DNA of 64,000 bases from Leucobacter aridicollis (GCF_024399335.1 NZ_CP075339.1:2976001-3040000), one strand, 5' to 3'. Numbered from the stretch's first letter, positions 34,410 to 45,048 are shown. Program-made: numbers and translations. Notes: generated from the sequence alone by a model not told the origin.

Positions 34410-35009
34410 GTGACAAAGGAACACGAGGCGGCGCACGGCGCACGTTCGCGACGCACCGCGGCTTCCGACTACCCGGCCGACAGGTTTGATGAGATCCCGG
34501 TCGGCGGCCGCATTGGCGCCCACCGCGTGACGGCTCAACCACGCGTGACCTGGCACTTCGTGCTCGGCGGACTGATTGGCGCTGCCTTGCTGACGACTAT
34601 CGGCATTGTTGGTGTCACGATCGCGGGTTCGAGTGGCTCGCTGCCGCTGCCCTCTTCGCAGGGTCCGGCCGCCGCGGATACGAAAGTGAAACCTCAGCTC
34701 ACGCCTGAGGCAACTGTCGCGGTGCTCGACGGAACGACCGCCGAAGGCGACATGGCCCAGGCGCTCGCGACGATCATCACCGACGAGAAGTGGGGAACGA
34801 TTGTGCTTGCTGGCCCCGCCGCAGACACCGACAAAGAGATTTCAGCGGTCTTCTACTCAGATCCAGCGAACGAGCCCGCGGCGCTCGGGCTCGCCGAGAA
34901 GCTCGGCGGCGTTTCCACGTATCTCAACACCGAGTACGCCGAGGGCAACTCTGACCTCGTCGTGCTGATTGGCGCCGACTACGCCGGCCCCGGCAAGTCC
35001 GCGAAGTAG
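34410..35009 (+). CDS. LytR C-terminal domain membrane protein
   Basis: This 199-residue protein has a charged cytoplasmic N-terminus, one membrane helix (residues ~47-72), a Ser/Gly/Pro linker and a LytR_C-like extracellular domain beginning near VAVLDGTTAEGDMAQALATI and ending VVLIGADYAGPG. LytR_C domains occur in cell-wall enzymes and stand-alone membrane proteins of unknown role. GTG 34410 has GGAG six bases before it; TTG 34398 is an alternative. It precedes groEL on the same strand with the CIRCE elements between them. Confidence 0.8.
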   Translation: MTKEHEAAHGARSRRTAASDYPADRFDEIPVGGRIGAHRVTAQPRVTWHFVLGGLIGAALLTTIGIVGVTIAGSSGSLPLPSSQGPAAADTKVKPQLTPEATVAVLDGTTAEGDMAQALATIITDEKWGTIVLAGPAADTDKEISAVFYSDPANEPAALGLAEKLGGVSTYLNTEYAEGNSDLVVLIGADYAGPGKSAK

Positions 35010-35044
35010 TTCGTATCTCCGTTCGCTGCAGGCGAGCGCCCCTC

Positions 35045-35071
35045 CTTGCACTCTCAGCACCTGAGTGCCAA
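35045..35071 (+). promoter_or_regulatory. CIRCE-like element 1 (upstream, degenerate)
   Basis: CTTGCACTC-N9-GAGTGCCAA matches the HrcA operator TTAGCACTC-N9-GAGTGCTAA with two mismatches in the left arm and one in the right. It lies 26 bases upstream of the second, better copy and 98 bases before the groEL ATG. Confidence 0.75.
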
Positions 35072-35079
35072 AATTGGTG

Positions 35080-35106
35080 TTAGCAGTCGGATCGACTGAG
35101 TGCTAA
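35080..35106 (+). promoter_or_regulatory. CIRCE element 2 upstream of groEL
   Basis: TTAGCAGTC-N9-GAGTGCTAA matches the HrcA operator consensus with a single base change in the left arm. It predicts heat-shock control of groEL by HrcA. Confidence 0.9.
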
Positions 35107-36789
<1,683 letters not shown>

Positions 36790-36803
36790 GTCCCGCTAGG
36801 CAC

Positions 36804-36837
36804 AGGGCCGGTCACACCTTCTGGTGTGGCCGGCCCT
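36804..36837. terminator. Terminator downstream of groEL
   Basis: A 14-bp stem (GGGCCGGTCACACC with its complement, one mismatch) and a TTCT loop, ending in CCCTTCG, sits 15 bases after the groEL stop. It is between convergent genes and may also serve the HtaA gene on the other strand. Confidence 0.85.
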
Positions 36838-36902
36838 TCGTCGTTCTCCCCCTTTTGGCCCGGCAACGGCAACACGCCTGGCGCCGTGGGTGAGCCGGCG
36901 GA

Positions 36903-37751
36903 CTACTTCTCGGGCTTGCGCCCGCGCAGCAACAGCACTGTTGTTACCCCGATGCCGACGAGAGCAACGCCGCCGAGGGCAACGATCACCCATGGGATCT
37001 CGGGTCCGGCCTGACCAGCGGGATCGCCCGGCAGCACTTCTTCCTCGGGCGGTGCGGCAGTTCCTGTCGACACGGTGATGGCGCATCCGGGGAGCGTCAG
37101 CGAGACCGCGAGCGCGTCGAATGTTTCCCCTGGAGAGTAGTCGCCGTACTTGTTGTTGAAGGCCGCCGCACCAGCCTCGGTGAGATGGACGGGAGCCGCC
37201 TCAATCGAATAGCTCGAGCCGTCTCCTGTGTGCGCGCCAGCGATGTCAATATTTGCCGCGGTCACGGGTTCGAATACAAGCTCGCCGCCCTCAACGTCAG
37301 AGGCGGCCATCTCGAGCACGAGCTCTGCGGTTTTGGGGCTTGTGAATACGATCTGCGGGTTCCTGAGGTCCAACTGCATGAGTCCGCCGTGGCCCGTGAA
37401 GTGAATGCTCCCGGGGAACGTTACTGCTCCGCCCGAAAGGTCCTCGCGCACACCTCCGGTGCCGCTCGGCCAGGTGAACTGTGGGGTTTCGTAGGTCACG
37501 CCGCCCTCTGTGACCCACTCACCGCCCGCAATCGAGCCGCTGATGTAGTTACGGAAGCGCTCTTTGACGCCCCAGCGCAGCTCCGCCTCGCCCACAGCAC
37601 ACTCCCCCGCGGTAGCTGCAGTCGTATGCAGCGCGCCGCCCTCAGTGGGCCGCGCGAGGGCTGGCATGGCCGAGGCGGAGGCGAGGGCGCCTCCGAGAAG
37701 CGCGGCAGTCAGTCCGGCGGTGAGCGCGCGACATGCAGTGCGTCGGGTCAA
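36903..37751 (-). CDS. Single-domain HtaA heme-binding protein, C-terminal membrane anchor
   Basis: This 282-residue protein has a signal peptide (residues ~1-33), one HtaA domain (~55-225), a Pro/Glu-rich linker and a single C-terminal helix (~253-275) followed by RGRKPEK. No LPXTG-type motif is present. The HtaA heme triad known from Corynebacterium (Tyr-His-Tyr) is recognisable as Y69 in RFRNYI, H121 in HFTGHGG and Y205 in KYGDYSPG. Cys51 and Cys223 bracket the domain and probably form a disulfide. The start is TTG 37751, with AGGAG six bases upstream. It is the last gene of the four HtaA genes on this strand. Confidence 0.9.
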   Translation of the reverse strand: MTRRTACRALTAGLTAALLGGALASASAMPALARPTEGGALHTTAATAGECAVGEAELRWGVKERFRNYISGSIAGGEWVTEGGVTYETPQFTWPSGTGGVREDLSGGAVTFPGSIHFTGHGGLMQLDLRNPQIVFTSPKTAELVLEMAASDVEGGELVFEPVTAANIDIAGAHTGDGSSYSIEAAPVHLTEAGAAAFNNKYGDYSPGETFDALAVSLTLPGCAITVSTGTAAPPEEEVLPGDPAGQAGPEIPWVIVALGGVALVGIGVTTVLLLRGRKPEK

Positions 37752-37824
37752 GAGGTGCTCCTAGTGTTGCGGGCCGCGAGCGCAGCCTGAAACGAGAGTA
37801 GCAGCAGCCTCCTGCATACTTTCA

Positions 37825-37861
37825 GGGGCGGGGCGTAGCCCCCACGACTACACCCCGCCCC
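37825..37861. terminator. Terminator between the two single-domain HtaA genes
   Basis: A 14-bp GC-rich stem with one mismatch (37825-37838 and 37848-37861) and a 9-base loop lies 16 bases past the stop of the 37878-38777 gene. It would separate that transcript from the last HtaA gene, or set a lower read-through level. Confidence 0.8.
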
Positions 37862-37877
37862 TTGCCTCCGGAGACCG

Positions 37878-38777
37878 CTACTCGGGGTCGCCGCCTGGCT
37901 GCGCCTCGGCCGATCCTTCGCCGCCTTCCTGAGGCTTCTTCTTTCGCCCGCCGATGAGCATTCCCGTCGTGAGCGCAATCACAACAAGCGCTGCGCCGCC
38001 GACGATGATCGGAAGCCATGGAATGCGGGCCTCAGCCGTAACTGGAGTCGCTTCCTCGGCAGGCTGCGCGGGCGTAGGCTCCGCAGTCGGCTCTGTGGCG
38101 GTTGTGGCGGTCGCCTCGCACCCGGTGGTCTCAAGGCTGAGCGTCACGGGGTCGAGTTCGGCTCCGGCCTCGTAGAAGCCGGCGAAGGCGGCGGCGCCAG
38201 AGTTTGTGAGGGATGCCTGCATTGCGCTGATCTCGAGCTTCTCGCCTTGCAGTGCGACTGCTGCCGGTGCGACGAGCTCGCCAACCCACTCTTGAGCCGT
38301 GTCGACGGTGACCTTGCCCTCCATATCTGTGCTCTTCGCGTCGAGCATGAGCGCAGCGTTCCCATCACCCTCGAACTCGATCGTCGGGTTCGCGAGGGTG
38401 AGGTCGAGAACTCCGTCGTGCCCGGTGAAGTGCACCGATCCTGCGAACGACACCTCACCGACGCCTGTCGCAGGGTCGAGCTCGCCGGCCCCACCCGTCC
38501 AGGTGAACTCGGGCGTCTCGTAGGTCACACCGTCGCCTGGCTCCCAGGAGCCGTTCGCGATCGAGCCGCTGATGTATGAGCGAAAGCTCGCTTTGACTCC
38601 CCACTTCAGCGTGCCACCGGTGATCTCGCAGCTGCCGGTGCCCGCTGGGGCGGCAGTTGACTGCGCAATGCTCGAGGGTGCCAGCGCCTGTGCGGCCGCA
38701 GGTGCGACGAGCATGGCTGCGACGACTGCCGCGCCCGAAACGGCCGCGCTAAGTCGAGAGGCTGCGCGTGATTTCAC
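37878..38777 (-). CDS. Single-domain HtaA heme-binding protein, C-terminal membrane anchor (second copy)
   Basis: This 299-residue protein has the same plan as its neighbour: signal peptide (~1-32), one HtaA domain (~54-222), a Thr/Pro/Glu-rich linker, a hydrophobic helix (~254-277) and a basic then acidic tail. The triad is Y68 (SFRSYI), H120 (HFTGHDG) and Y202 (GFYEAG); Cys50 and Cys220 flank the domain. GTG 38777 has AAGGAG seven bases before it; a start at 38825 would add an Arg-rich stretch that does not look like a signal peptide. It is 66 bases downstream of the large three-domain HtaA gene. Confidence 0.9.
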   Translation of the reverse strand: MKSRAASRLSAAVSGAAVVAAMLVAPAAAQALAPSSIAQSTAAPAGTGSCEITGGTLKWGVKASFRSYISGSIANGSWEPGDGVTYETPEFTWTGGAGELDPATGVGEVSFAGSVHFTGHDGVLDLTLANPTIEFEGDGNAALMLDAKSTDMEGKVTVDTAQEWVGELVAPAAVALQGEKLEISAMQASLTNSGAAAFAGFYEAGAELDPVTLSLETTGCEATATTATEPTAEPTPAQPAEEATPVTAEARIPWLPIIVGGAALVVIALTTGMLIGGRKKKPQEGGEGSAEAQPGGDPE

Positions 38778-38843
38778 TGTGATTCTCCTTCGTCGGCGAC
38801 CGCGATCCCGCAAGCCGCGCCACATCGTTTGAAGCCGTAGGGG

Positions 38844-41800
38844 CTATCGGTTGGCTGCCCGCTGTCGGACGGCGAGGGTCGTGGTGCAGCCGGCGATTGC
38901 GACGAGCGAGAGCGCGACGACCCACCACTCCCAGAGAGCCATTCCGGATCCGCCGGCGCCGAGCACAGGTCCCGCGCCCGTCGCCGCGGCGAGCGGCTGG
39001 GTGGTGACCTCCACAAGTTCTTCAGCCGACTTCTTCGCTTTCGCGTCCTTCGGGAGGATCGTGATCTTCGCTCCCACATCAGTGCTTCCCTGCAGCGTGA
39101 GCACGTGTGCGCCCGGCTGAATGTCGTCGGGAAGCTTGCCAGTCCAGTGCACGACGCCAAACTTGTCTGCAGTCGCCTCCTCGTCAAGCACGATCGGATC
39201 CGAGTAGAGCACCACGAGCACTCCCTCGTCTTCAGGGTCAAACCCTGCGGCCTGGATCTCGATGCGTGCGCCGGGAACGAGCTTGTCCTTGTCGGTGACA
39301 ATCGTCAGGCCCTCGGTCGTGGGAGGCGTCGCTGCCGCGACACGCTTTTCCTTGGCGTCCTTACCTGCGACTGTCGAGCCGTAACTCACCTTGCTCGCCG
39401 CACCGACGGTGAAGGAGAGCGCGTCAAAAGCGATCGACTGGCTCGCGGACAAACCCATCAAACTTCCAACCACGGGAACATTTGACCAGGTGACCTCACC
39501 GCCAGACCCGACGGTCTTCGTGGCCCTGGACAGGTCGAGCTGCACAGAGCTGGGCCCGTACGAGCCCGAGTACCCTGTGGTCAGAGTGGCTGTTGCGGGC
39601 CCTGTTACAGTGATCGTCGGGTTGATGACGCTGAACATTGTCGTCCCATAGCCCTTGAAGGAGACCGACCCGGTGTAGTTCACCGTCCCTGTGTGGTTTT
39701 TCGCGTTCCAGGTACTCCCCGCCTGCGGGAAGAGGTACCCCGAGCCGACACCGCTGGTTGCTATCTCGCCGCCAGCACAGTGTTTGCCCGCTGTTGGGCA
39801 GGCGGCAGTATTTGACCTTGCCGTCGTGTAGCCGGCGAACTGCGACGAGATACCCCACTTCAAGGAGCCTGCACCCGGTGCAGCTGGCGGAGCGGTTGGC
39901 TTTGGAGTCACCGGCTTTGCTGCTGAGTCAATTGTCAGTTTGACGGAGTTCGAGTTTGAGTGGGAGTAGTTCTCACTGTCGGCAGGTTCAAACAGCGCCT
40001 GCGCTGTGTAGACGCCCTCCGGCAATTTGGTAGTAGCAAGCTTTGCGACACCGTTCGAAACGCTGACCGGCGAGCCAAGCTTGGTCGTGCCGTAGCTAAA
40101 CGTCACCTTCCCGTCGATCCGCGGATTCACGGTTGCGGTGAACGTAACAGTTGCACCAACCTTCGCAGAGGCAGGGGTTGCCGAGAGCGTGACACTCGTT
40201 GGCTGCCTGTCAATAACAGTGAAGTCCCCTGGCAGCGAGAAGTTCAGCGGATCGAGCTCTGAGCCCTTCTCGTAAAAGCCCCCGAACGCAATCTCGCCCT
40301 CCGCGGTGAGACGAGCGCCCACGTTCGACCAGGAGAGCAGCCCGGAGTCGGTGTCAAGCTTCGGTACGCTCAACGACAGCTGCGCCATCGGGGTGTCGCG
40401 CAGAGTGAACTTCTTGCCGACGCTCTCCATCCCCTCAAAGGTGTAGCCATCGACATCCATGTGGAGCCGGCCGCTAGTGGGGGAAAGGATCTCGATACGC
40501 GGGTTCGTAAACTTCAGATCGAGAGCGTAGACGGTCTTCCCACCTACAGTCATTGGGTGCGACTGGAAATGTACACCGTTGCCTGAGCCGAATCCGACAT
40601 TCGCCCGGGTTCCATCGTCTGCCGCAGTTCCGGTACCACCCGACCACAAATATGCACCCTTGGATTGCGGCTGCTTGGTCGTGCCAAGGAGCTGAGCACG
40701 TCCCTTGAACGCCGTGAAGTCGTAGATGTACTTGCGGAATGATTCGCGAACGCCCCACTCAAGTGTCGCATTCTCGATCTTGCTCGTTCCCCCAGACGCC
40801 GCAGTGACGCGCACCGAGTGCGCGGTCGACTCGGACGGGGCAAAAGCCTTCGGGTCCGCCGGAACGAAACGAGCCGTAATTGTGTGGGTTCCTGACTTGA
40901 GTTCAGCAGTCTGCAGCGTCGAACGGCCCTTTTGCGCTTCGACCGGCGCACCAAGTGGCTTGCCGTCCACCAAGAACTGGATTGAGCCCGAGGCGTTCTC
41001 GGGGCTGACATCCGCAATAAATGTCGCGGGCTTTCCGGCGGAAACGAGTGTCGTACTCGCCTCGTTCATTTTGACGCCGGTCTGCACGACCTCGGGGTTC
41101 TCACCGCCTGGGTTCTCACCGCCTGGGTTCTCACCGCCTGGGTTCTCACCGCCTGGGTTCTCACCACCTGGGTTCTCACCACCTGGATTCTCACCGCCGG
41201 TGTTCGGGCCCGCCTCAACGGGAAGTGTGAAGGTTACCGGATCCAGAGCCTCGCCCGGGGCGTAGAACGCCCCGCCACCGAAGGCCACAGATCCTTCCTC
41301 GGTCAGCACAGCCGAGGCATCCGTCCACGTCAATGTGGAACCGTCGACCGTTGGCTGTGGAAGCGTGAGTGACGCAATTGGAGCGTCAATCAACGAGAAC
41401 GGCTCTCCGAGTTCAGTCGTGCTCTTAAACTCGAAGCCTTGTACGTCCATGCGCACCTCGCCCGTTGTGGGCGAGGTGACAACCACGCGCGGATTGGTAA
41501 ATTCGGCGTCGAGCACGGCGACGCTCTGACCGTCAATCTGCATCGAGTGCCCGCGGAATTGAACACCGTTGCCCACGCCGAAGCTGACGTTGGCTTCAGA
41601 GCCATCGACGGCGCTCTCCCCCGACCCTTCACCCCAGTGATAGCTGCCCGAGGCCGTCGGGGCCGTTGACCCGAGCATCACGATGCTGCCCTGGGCGATT
41701 GGACCGCCAATGTACTTTCGAAACGACTCTTTAATGCCCCAGTCGAGTGATGCCCCGGCTACCGCACCTCGAGGCGCTGCCGCCTGAGCTGCATCAGCTA

Positions 41801-41921
41801 CGACAGCGCTCAGGGAAGCCCCAAGAGCGAGCGCGATCGCAAGCGCGCCGCCCAGCACACGGCGTACGCGATCCCGGGCGGTGGCACGGCCAGATAGTGT
41901 TTCGGTGTGGTGGGTAGACAC
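38844..41921 (-). CDS. Large three-domain HtaA surface protein with Ig-like domains
   Basis: This 1025-residue protein is exported and anchored by a C-terminal helix. Order: signal peptide (~1-49); HtaA domain 1 (~57-237, triad Y70, H125, Y220); seven GGENP repeats (242-276); Ig-like domain (~280-373); HtaA domain 2 (~383-565, triad Y398, H455, Y550); Ig-like domain (~575-665); HtaA-like domain 3 (~685-840); a C-terminal beta domain (~868-957) with GARIEIQAAGFDPEDEG; and a helix (~996-1016) without a sortase motif. Domain 3 has Y698 but Tyr758 replaces the His, the last Tyr is missing, and it has two Cys (708, 715). GTG 41921 has GGAGGG at 7-base spacing. Confidence 0.9.
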   Translation of the reverse strand: MSTHHTETLSGRATARDRVRRVLGGALAIALALGASLSAVVADAAQAAAPRGAVAGASLDWGIKESFRKYIGGPIAQGSIVMLGSTAPTASGSYHWGEGSGESAVDGSEANVSFGVGNGVQFRGHSMQIDGQSVAVLDAEFTNPRVVVTSPTTGEVRMDVQGFEFKSTTELGEPFSLIDAPIASLTLPQPTVDGSTLTWTDASAVLTEEGSVAFGGGAFYAPGEALDPVTFTLPVEAGPNTGGENPGGENPGGENPGGENPGGENPGGENPGGENPEVVQTGVKMNEASTTLVSAGKPATFIADVSPENASGSIQFLVDGKPLGAPVEAQKGRSTLQTAELKSGTHTITARFVPADPKAFAPSESTAHSVRVTAASGGTSKIENATLEWGVRESFRKYIYDFTAFKGRAQLLGTTKQPQSKGAYLWSGGTGTAADDGTRANVGFGSGNGVHFQSHPMTVGGKTVYALDLKFTNPRIEILSPTSGRLHMDVDGYTFEGMESVGKKFTLRDTPMAQLSLSVPKLDTDSGLLSWSNVGARLTAEGEIAFGGFYEKGSELDPLNFSLPGDFTVIDRQPTSVTLSATPASAKVGATVTFTATVNPRIDGKVTFSYGTTKLGSPVSVSNGVAKLATTKLPEGVYTAQALFEPADSENYSHSNSNSVKLTIDSAAKPVTPKPTAPPAAPGAGSLKWGISSQFAGYTTARSNTAACPTAGKHCAGGEIATSGVGSGYLFPQAGSTWNAKNHTGTVNYTGSVSFKGYGTTMFSVINPTITVTGPATATLTTGYSGSYGPSSVQLDLSRATKTVGSGGEVTWSNVPVVGSLMGLSASQSIAFDALSFTVGAASKVSYGSTVAGKDAKEKRVAAATPPTTEGLTIVTDKDKLVPGARIEIQAAGFDPEDEGVLVVLYSDPIVLDEEATADKFGVVHWTGKLPDDIQPGAHVLTLQGSTDVGAKITILPKDAKAKKSAEELVEVTTQPLAAATGAGPVLGAGGSGMALWEWWVVALSLVAIAGCTTTLAVRQRAANR
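41094..41198 (-). repeat. Seven 15-bp tandem repeats encoding GGENP
   Basis: Seven in-frame units of 15 bases encode Gly-Gly-Glu-Asn-Pro within the 1025-residue HtaA protein, just after HtaA domain 1. Units differ by one or two bases at most. The high identity makes copy number likely to vary by replication slippage, changing linker length by five residues per unit without shifting the frame. Confidence 0.95.
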
Positions 41922-42035
41922 GCTAAATCCCTCCGGAAGCGCGAGCCATGGACCTCGAAGTGTCCGAGCCGCAATGCGCCCGATGCAGTGGTGGATAGAA
42001 GACTGTTTGGGTCGGGCGGCTGTTCCCGAACCGAA

Positions 42036-42082
42036 GGCGTGTGGCCCCTCCCGTCGATATCCGACGGGGTGGACCACACGCC
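42036..42082. terminator. Terminator between the two large HtaA genes
   Basis: A two-part stem is formed by GGCGTGTGG/CCACACGCC (42036-42044, 42074-42082) and the inner CCCGTCG/CGACGGG. It lies 20 bases after the stop of the upstream HtaA gene and about 115 bases before the next start. Confidence 0.85.
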
Positions 42083-42102
42083 TGCAGAGCCAACGAGAGA
42101 CG

Positions 42103-45048
42103 CTACTCTGCGGTTTCGCCCTGGCGTCGACGGAGAACAATGACTCCAGCGCCGAGCAGCAGGAGCGCGCCAGCTGCGACGAACGCTGCGGTTGCCGGAG
42201 CAGAGCCACTGTTTGCAAGAGCCTTGCCCGTGTCTCCACCGGTCGCGCCCTTGCCTGGGTCAGTTCCAGGAGTGGTCGTGCCGGTATTGCCGCCCTCTGT
42301 CTCGCCACCCGTGACACTCTTTGCGACAACCTCAAAGGCGTTCTCAAAAGCGAACACTCGACCAGACTCATTGTCGGTTACGACGATGTCATGCGTTCCG
42401 ACTTCGAAGTCGGCGGGCACGGTCCAGGTCGCCGTCACAAAGCCGTCAGCGTCCGTGGCGATGGGCTCCGGGAGCTCGACGACGTCCGAATGGATCTCGA
42501 TCTTGAACTCGGTATCGGTCACAAACGGACCGATCTTGAGCTCGAGAGCCTCGCCAGGATTGATCTTCGCCTTGCCACTCGGTGCGCCGTTGATCAGCGC
42601 CACCGGCTGCGCGGCGAGCGTGATGCTCACTGGCTCGGAGGTTGAGGCGGCGAACACGTCCGTGTTGCTCGGCACAAACTTCGCCGTCACGGCGTTCGAG
42701 CCTGCGCCCAGTGCTGTGGTCTTGAGCGTTGCCTTACCCGCAGCTGCTTCTACCGCATCTCCGAGTACGACGCCGTTGTTCAGGAACTGCACGGCACCGG
42801 GGACCTCAGTCGGCACGGTGGCAGTGAATTCAATGGAATCACCTGCGTAAAGGGCACCGGCGGACGCCTCAACCTCAACAGTGGTCTCGTGCGCCGGAGC
42901 AAACTCAACCGCAGTCTTCGTCTCGAACGGAGCGTACTTCACGCCACCACCCGCGTACGTGTACACGCCATACGTGCCATCGGCAAGCGCCTTCGCGCTG
43001 TCCTTGCTCAGCTTCAGCGTCGTCTCAAACGAACCGTCAGCCTTCAACTCAACGCCACCCATCGCAGCGATAGTCGGCAGCTCAGCAGCCTGCACAGCCC
43101 ACTTCGTGTCGAACGTCTTACGTGCCGACGACGGAGCGTTTGTTGACGGAGCCCACTGATCAGCGAACGAACCGAACACCACGTAAACGCCGCTGAACTT
43201 CCCAGCGAACGGCGGGTACTGCCCGTTCGTCACTGGAGCCTTCGGCAAGAACCCCGTACCGGTCACGGTCACGGTCTCGCCAGCCGGATCAATCCCGGAA
43301 GTCTTGGCAACAGTCACCTTCGGAGTCGGACGCTCAGTCACAGCAACAGACACCGCAGCAGACGTCGACGCGTTGTACGCATCAGTGTTCGCGGGAGTGA
43401 ACTCAGCAGTCACATCGTTCGCGCCGACCTCAACAAGATCGTTCGTCTTCAGCACAGCCGAATCGTTCTGCACCTCGACGGGCTCACCAATCGCCTTGCC
43501 GTTGCTCTTGAACTGCACCGAACCAGCAACGCCCTTCGAAACCGCAGCAGTCAGCGTGACCTGGTCACCCGACACCAGCGACGCAGCGGACGCTTCAACC
43601 TCAACAGTGGTGTCCTGGGCTGGGACGGCAAATGTGATCTCGGTGTACGACTCGAACGGAGCGTACTTCACGCCACCACCAGCGTAGGTGTAGATGCCGT
43701 AGCGGCCGCCCTCTAGCTCCTTCGCCTCATCCTTTGTCAGCTTCAGGGTCGTCGAGAACGTTCCGTCAGCTTTCAGTTCGATACCGCCGCGGGCTGCGCC
43801 GCCAATCGTTGCGACGTCGGCTGCGTGCACTCCCCACTTGGTGTCAAGCGCCACGCGTGCGCTCGCAGGGGCATCCTTCGAGGGCTCCCAGTTCTCAGCG
43901 AACGAGCCGAATACGATGTAGGCGCCTGCGAACTTGCCAGCGAGCGGCTGACGAGTGCCGTTGGTCGCGGGAGCATCGGGGAGGAACCCTGTACCCGTTA
44001 CGGTTACTGTCTCGCCATCCGGGTCGATCCCGGTTGCCTTTGAAACAGACACTGTAATCGGGTCGCGCTTTACCTTGACGTCGACGGTGACCTCTGCGGA
44101 GGCCGAGCCTGTAAATGCATCAGCGTCGGTCGGCACAAAGTTCGCCGTGATCTTCGCCGACCCGACGGGGAGGGTCTTGACGTCGAGCGAAGCAACGCCG
44201 TTGGTTACAGCAACAGGGGCTCCGAGCTGCGAACCGTTCGCCGCAAACGCCACGGTTCCTGCGGCGGCCACAGGAGCGACAGTCGCGGTGAGCTTTACGC
44301 TGTCCCCTTCGGTAACCGAGGATGCCGAAGCGGTGAGTGAGGTCGTGGTCTCCTCGGCTGGGACCTTCACGGTCACCGGCAGCGAGAACGTGACGGGGTC
44401 GAGCGCATCGCCAGCTTTGTAGAACGCGCCTCCGCCGAATGCGATCGCGCCATCAGCCGTGAGCTTCGCCGGGGCGTTCGTCCAGGTGCGCACGTCGCCT
44501 GCGACAGTCGGGGCGGGCAGTTCCAACGTCGCGATCGCCGCATCGCTCAGGCTGTATGGAGCACCGATCTCCGTGGTGCTCTTGAACTCGTAGCCTTCGA
44601 CGTCCATGCGGAGCTCAGCAGTGGTCGCTGAAGTGACGACAATGTGCGGCGCGGAGAATGCCGCGTCGAGGACGTACCGGTCCTCTCCCTCGACCTTCAG
44701 ACTGTGCCCCTGGAAGTGAACACCGTCTCCGGCTGCGAAGGCCACGTCTGCCGCGCTTCCGTCGGCGGCAGCCGTTCCTGAACCACCAGCCCAGCTAAAC
44801 GTGCCGGAGCCGGTCTTCTGGGCGCCGCCGAGCATCGTGACCTGCCCCTTGGCGATCACGCTGGCAATGTAGTTGCGGAACGACTCCTTGACTCCCCATT
44901 CGAGGGTGGCGCCGGATACGGTGCCCTCTCCTGCTGCGGGGGCCGCGGTGGCCACCGTCGGGGCAAGAGCGAGGCCACTTGCGACGAGCAGTGCCGAGGT
45001 CAACGTCGCGATGAGCGACTTACCCTTTCGGCGCTCAGTGACTTTCAT
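42103..45048 (-). CDS. HtaA protein with two tandem modules, Ig-like domains and a LANSG sortase signal
   Basis: This ~981-residue protein has a signal peptide (~1-36), one HtaA domain (~47-225) with triad Y60, H115, Y210, then an Ig-like domain (~234-325). Next come module A (~340-475), Ig-like (~480-572), module B (~585-718) and Ig-like (~721-812). A last beta domain (~820-910) and a Gly/Thr-rich linker lead to LANSG near residue 945, a hydrophobic helix and RRRQGETAE. LAxTG-like signals are substrates of actinobacterial class E sortases. ATG 45048 has AAGGAG nine bases upstream. It is the first of the four HtaA genes. Confidence 0.88.
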   Translation of the reverse strand: MKVTERRKGKSLIATLTSALLVASGLALAPTVATAAPAAGEGTVSGATLEWGVKESFRNYIASVIAKGQVTMLGGAQKTGSGTFSWAGGSGTAAADGSAADVAFAAGDGVHFQGHSLKVEGEDRYVLDAAFSAPHIVVTSATTAELRMDVEGYEFKSTTEIGAPYSLSDAAIATLELPAPTVAGDVRTWTNAPAKLTADGAIAFGGGAFYKAGDALDPVTFSLPVTVKVPAEETTTSLTASASSVTEGDSVKLTATVAPVAAAGTVAFAANGSQLGAPVAVTNGVASLDVKTLPVGSAKITANFVPTDADAFTGSASAEVTVDVKVKRDPITVSVSKATGIDPDGETVTVTGTGFLPDAPATNGTRQPLAGKFAGAYIVFGSFAENWEPSKDAPASARVALDTKWGVHAADVATIGGAARGGIELKADGTFSTTLKLTKDEAKELEGGRYGIYTYAGGGVKYAPFESYTEITFAVPAQDTTVEVEASAASLVSGDQVTLTAAVSKGVAGSVQFKSNGKAIGEPVEVQNDSAVLKTNDLVEVGANDVTAEFTPANTDAYNASTSAAVSVAVTERPTPKVTVAKTSGIDPAGETVTVTGTGFLPKAPVTNGQYPPFAGKFSGVYVVFGSFADQWAPSTNAPSSARKTFDTKWAVQAAELPTIAAMGGVELKADGSFETTLKLSKDSAKALADGTYGVYTYAGGGVKYAPFETKTAVEFAPAHETTVEVEASAGALYAGDSIEFTATVPTEVPGAVQFLNNGVVLGDAVEAAAGKATLKTTALGAGSNAVTAKFVPSNTDVFAASTSEPVSITLAAQPVALINGAPSGKAKINPGEALELKIGPFVTDTEFKIEIHSDVVELPEPIATDADGFVTATWTVPADFEVGTHDIVVTDNESGRVFAFENAFEVVAKSVTGGETEGGNTGTTTPGTDPGKGATGGDTGKALANSGSAPATAAFVAAGALLLLGAGVIVLRRRQGETAE
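42895..44031 (-). repeat. Internal duplication of a ~135-residue module plus Ig-like domain
   Basis: Two long similar segments (about 43625-44031 and 42895-43296, period near 730 bases) encode modules A and B of the HtaA protein, each followed by an Ig-like domain. Both share GETVTVTGTGFLP, KYAPFE and YTYAGGGVKYAPFE. Nucleotide similarity is very high around the last motif (near 42922 and 43651), so the duplication looks recent or is kept alike by gene conversion. Confidence 0.85.

Noticed and set aside
41094..41198. CRISPR-like appearance of the tandem repeats
   Set aside because: The units are 15 bases with no spacers, are in frame and encode GGENP.
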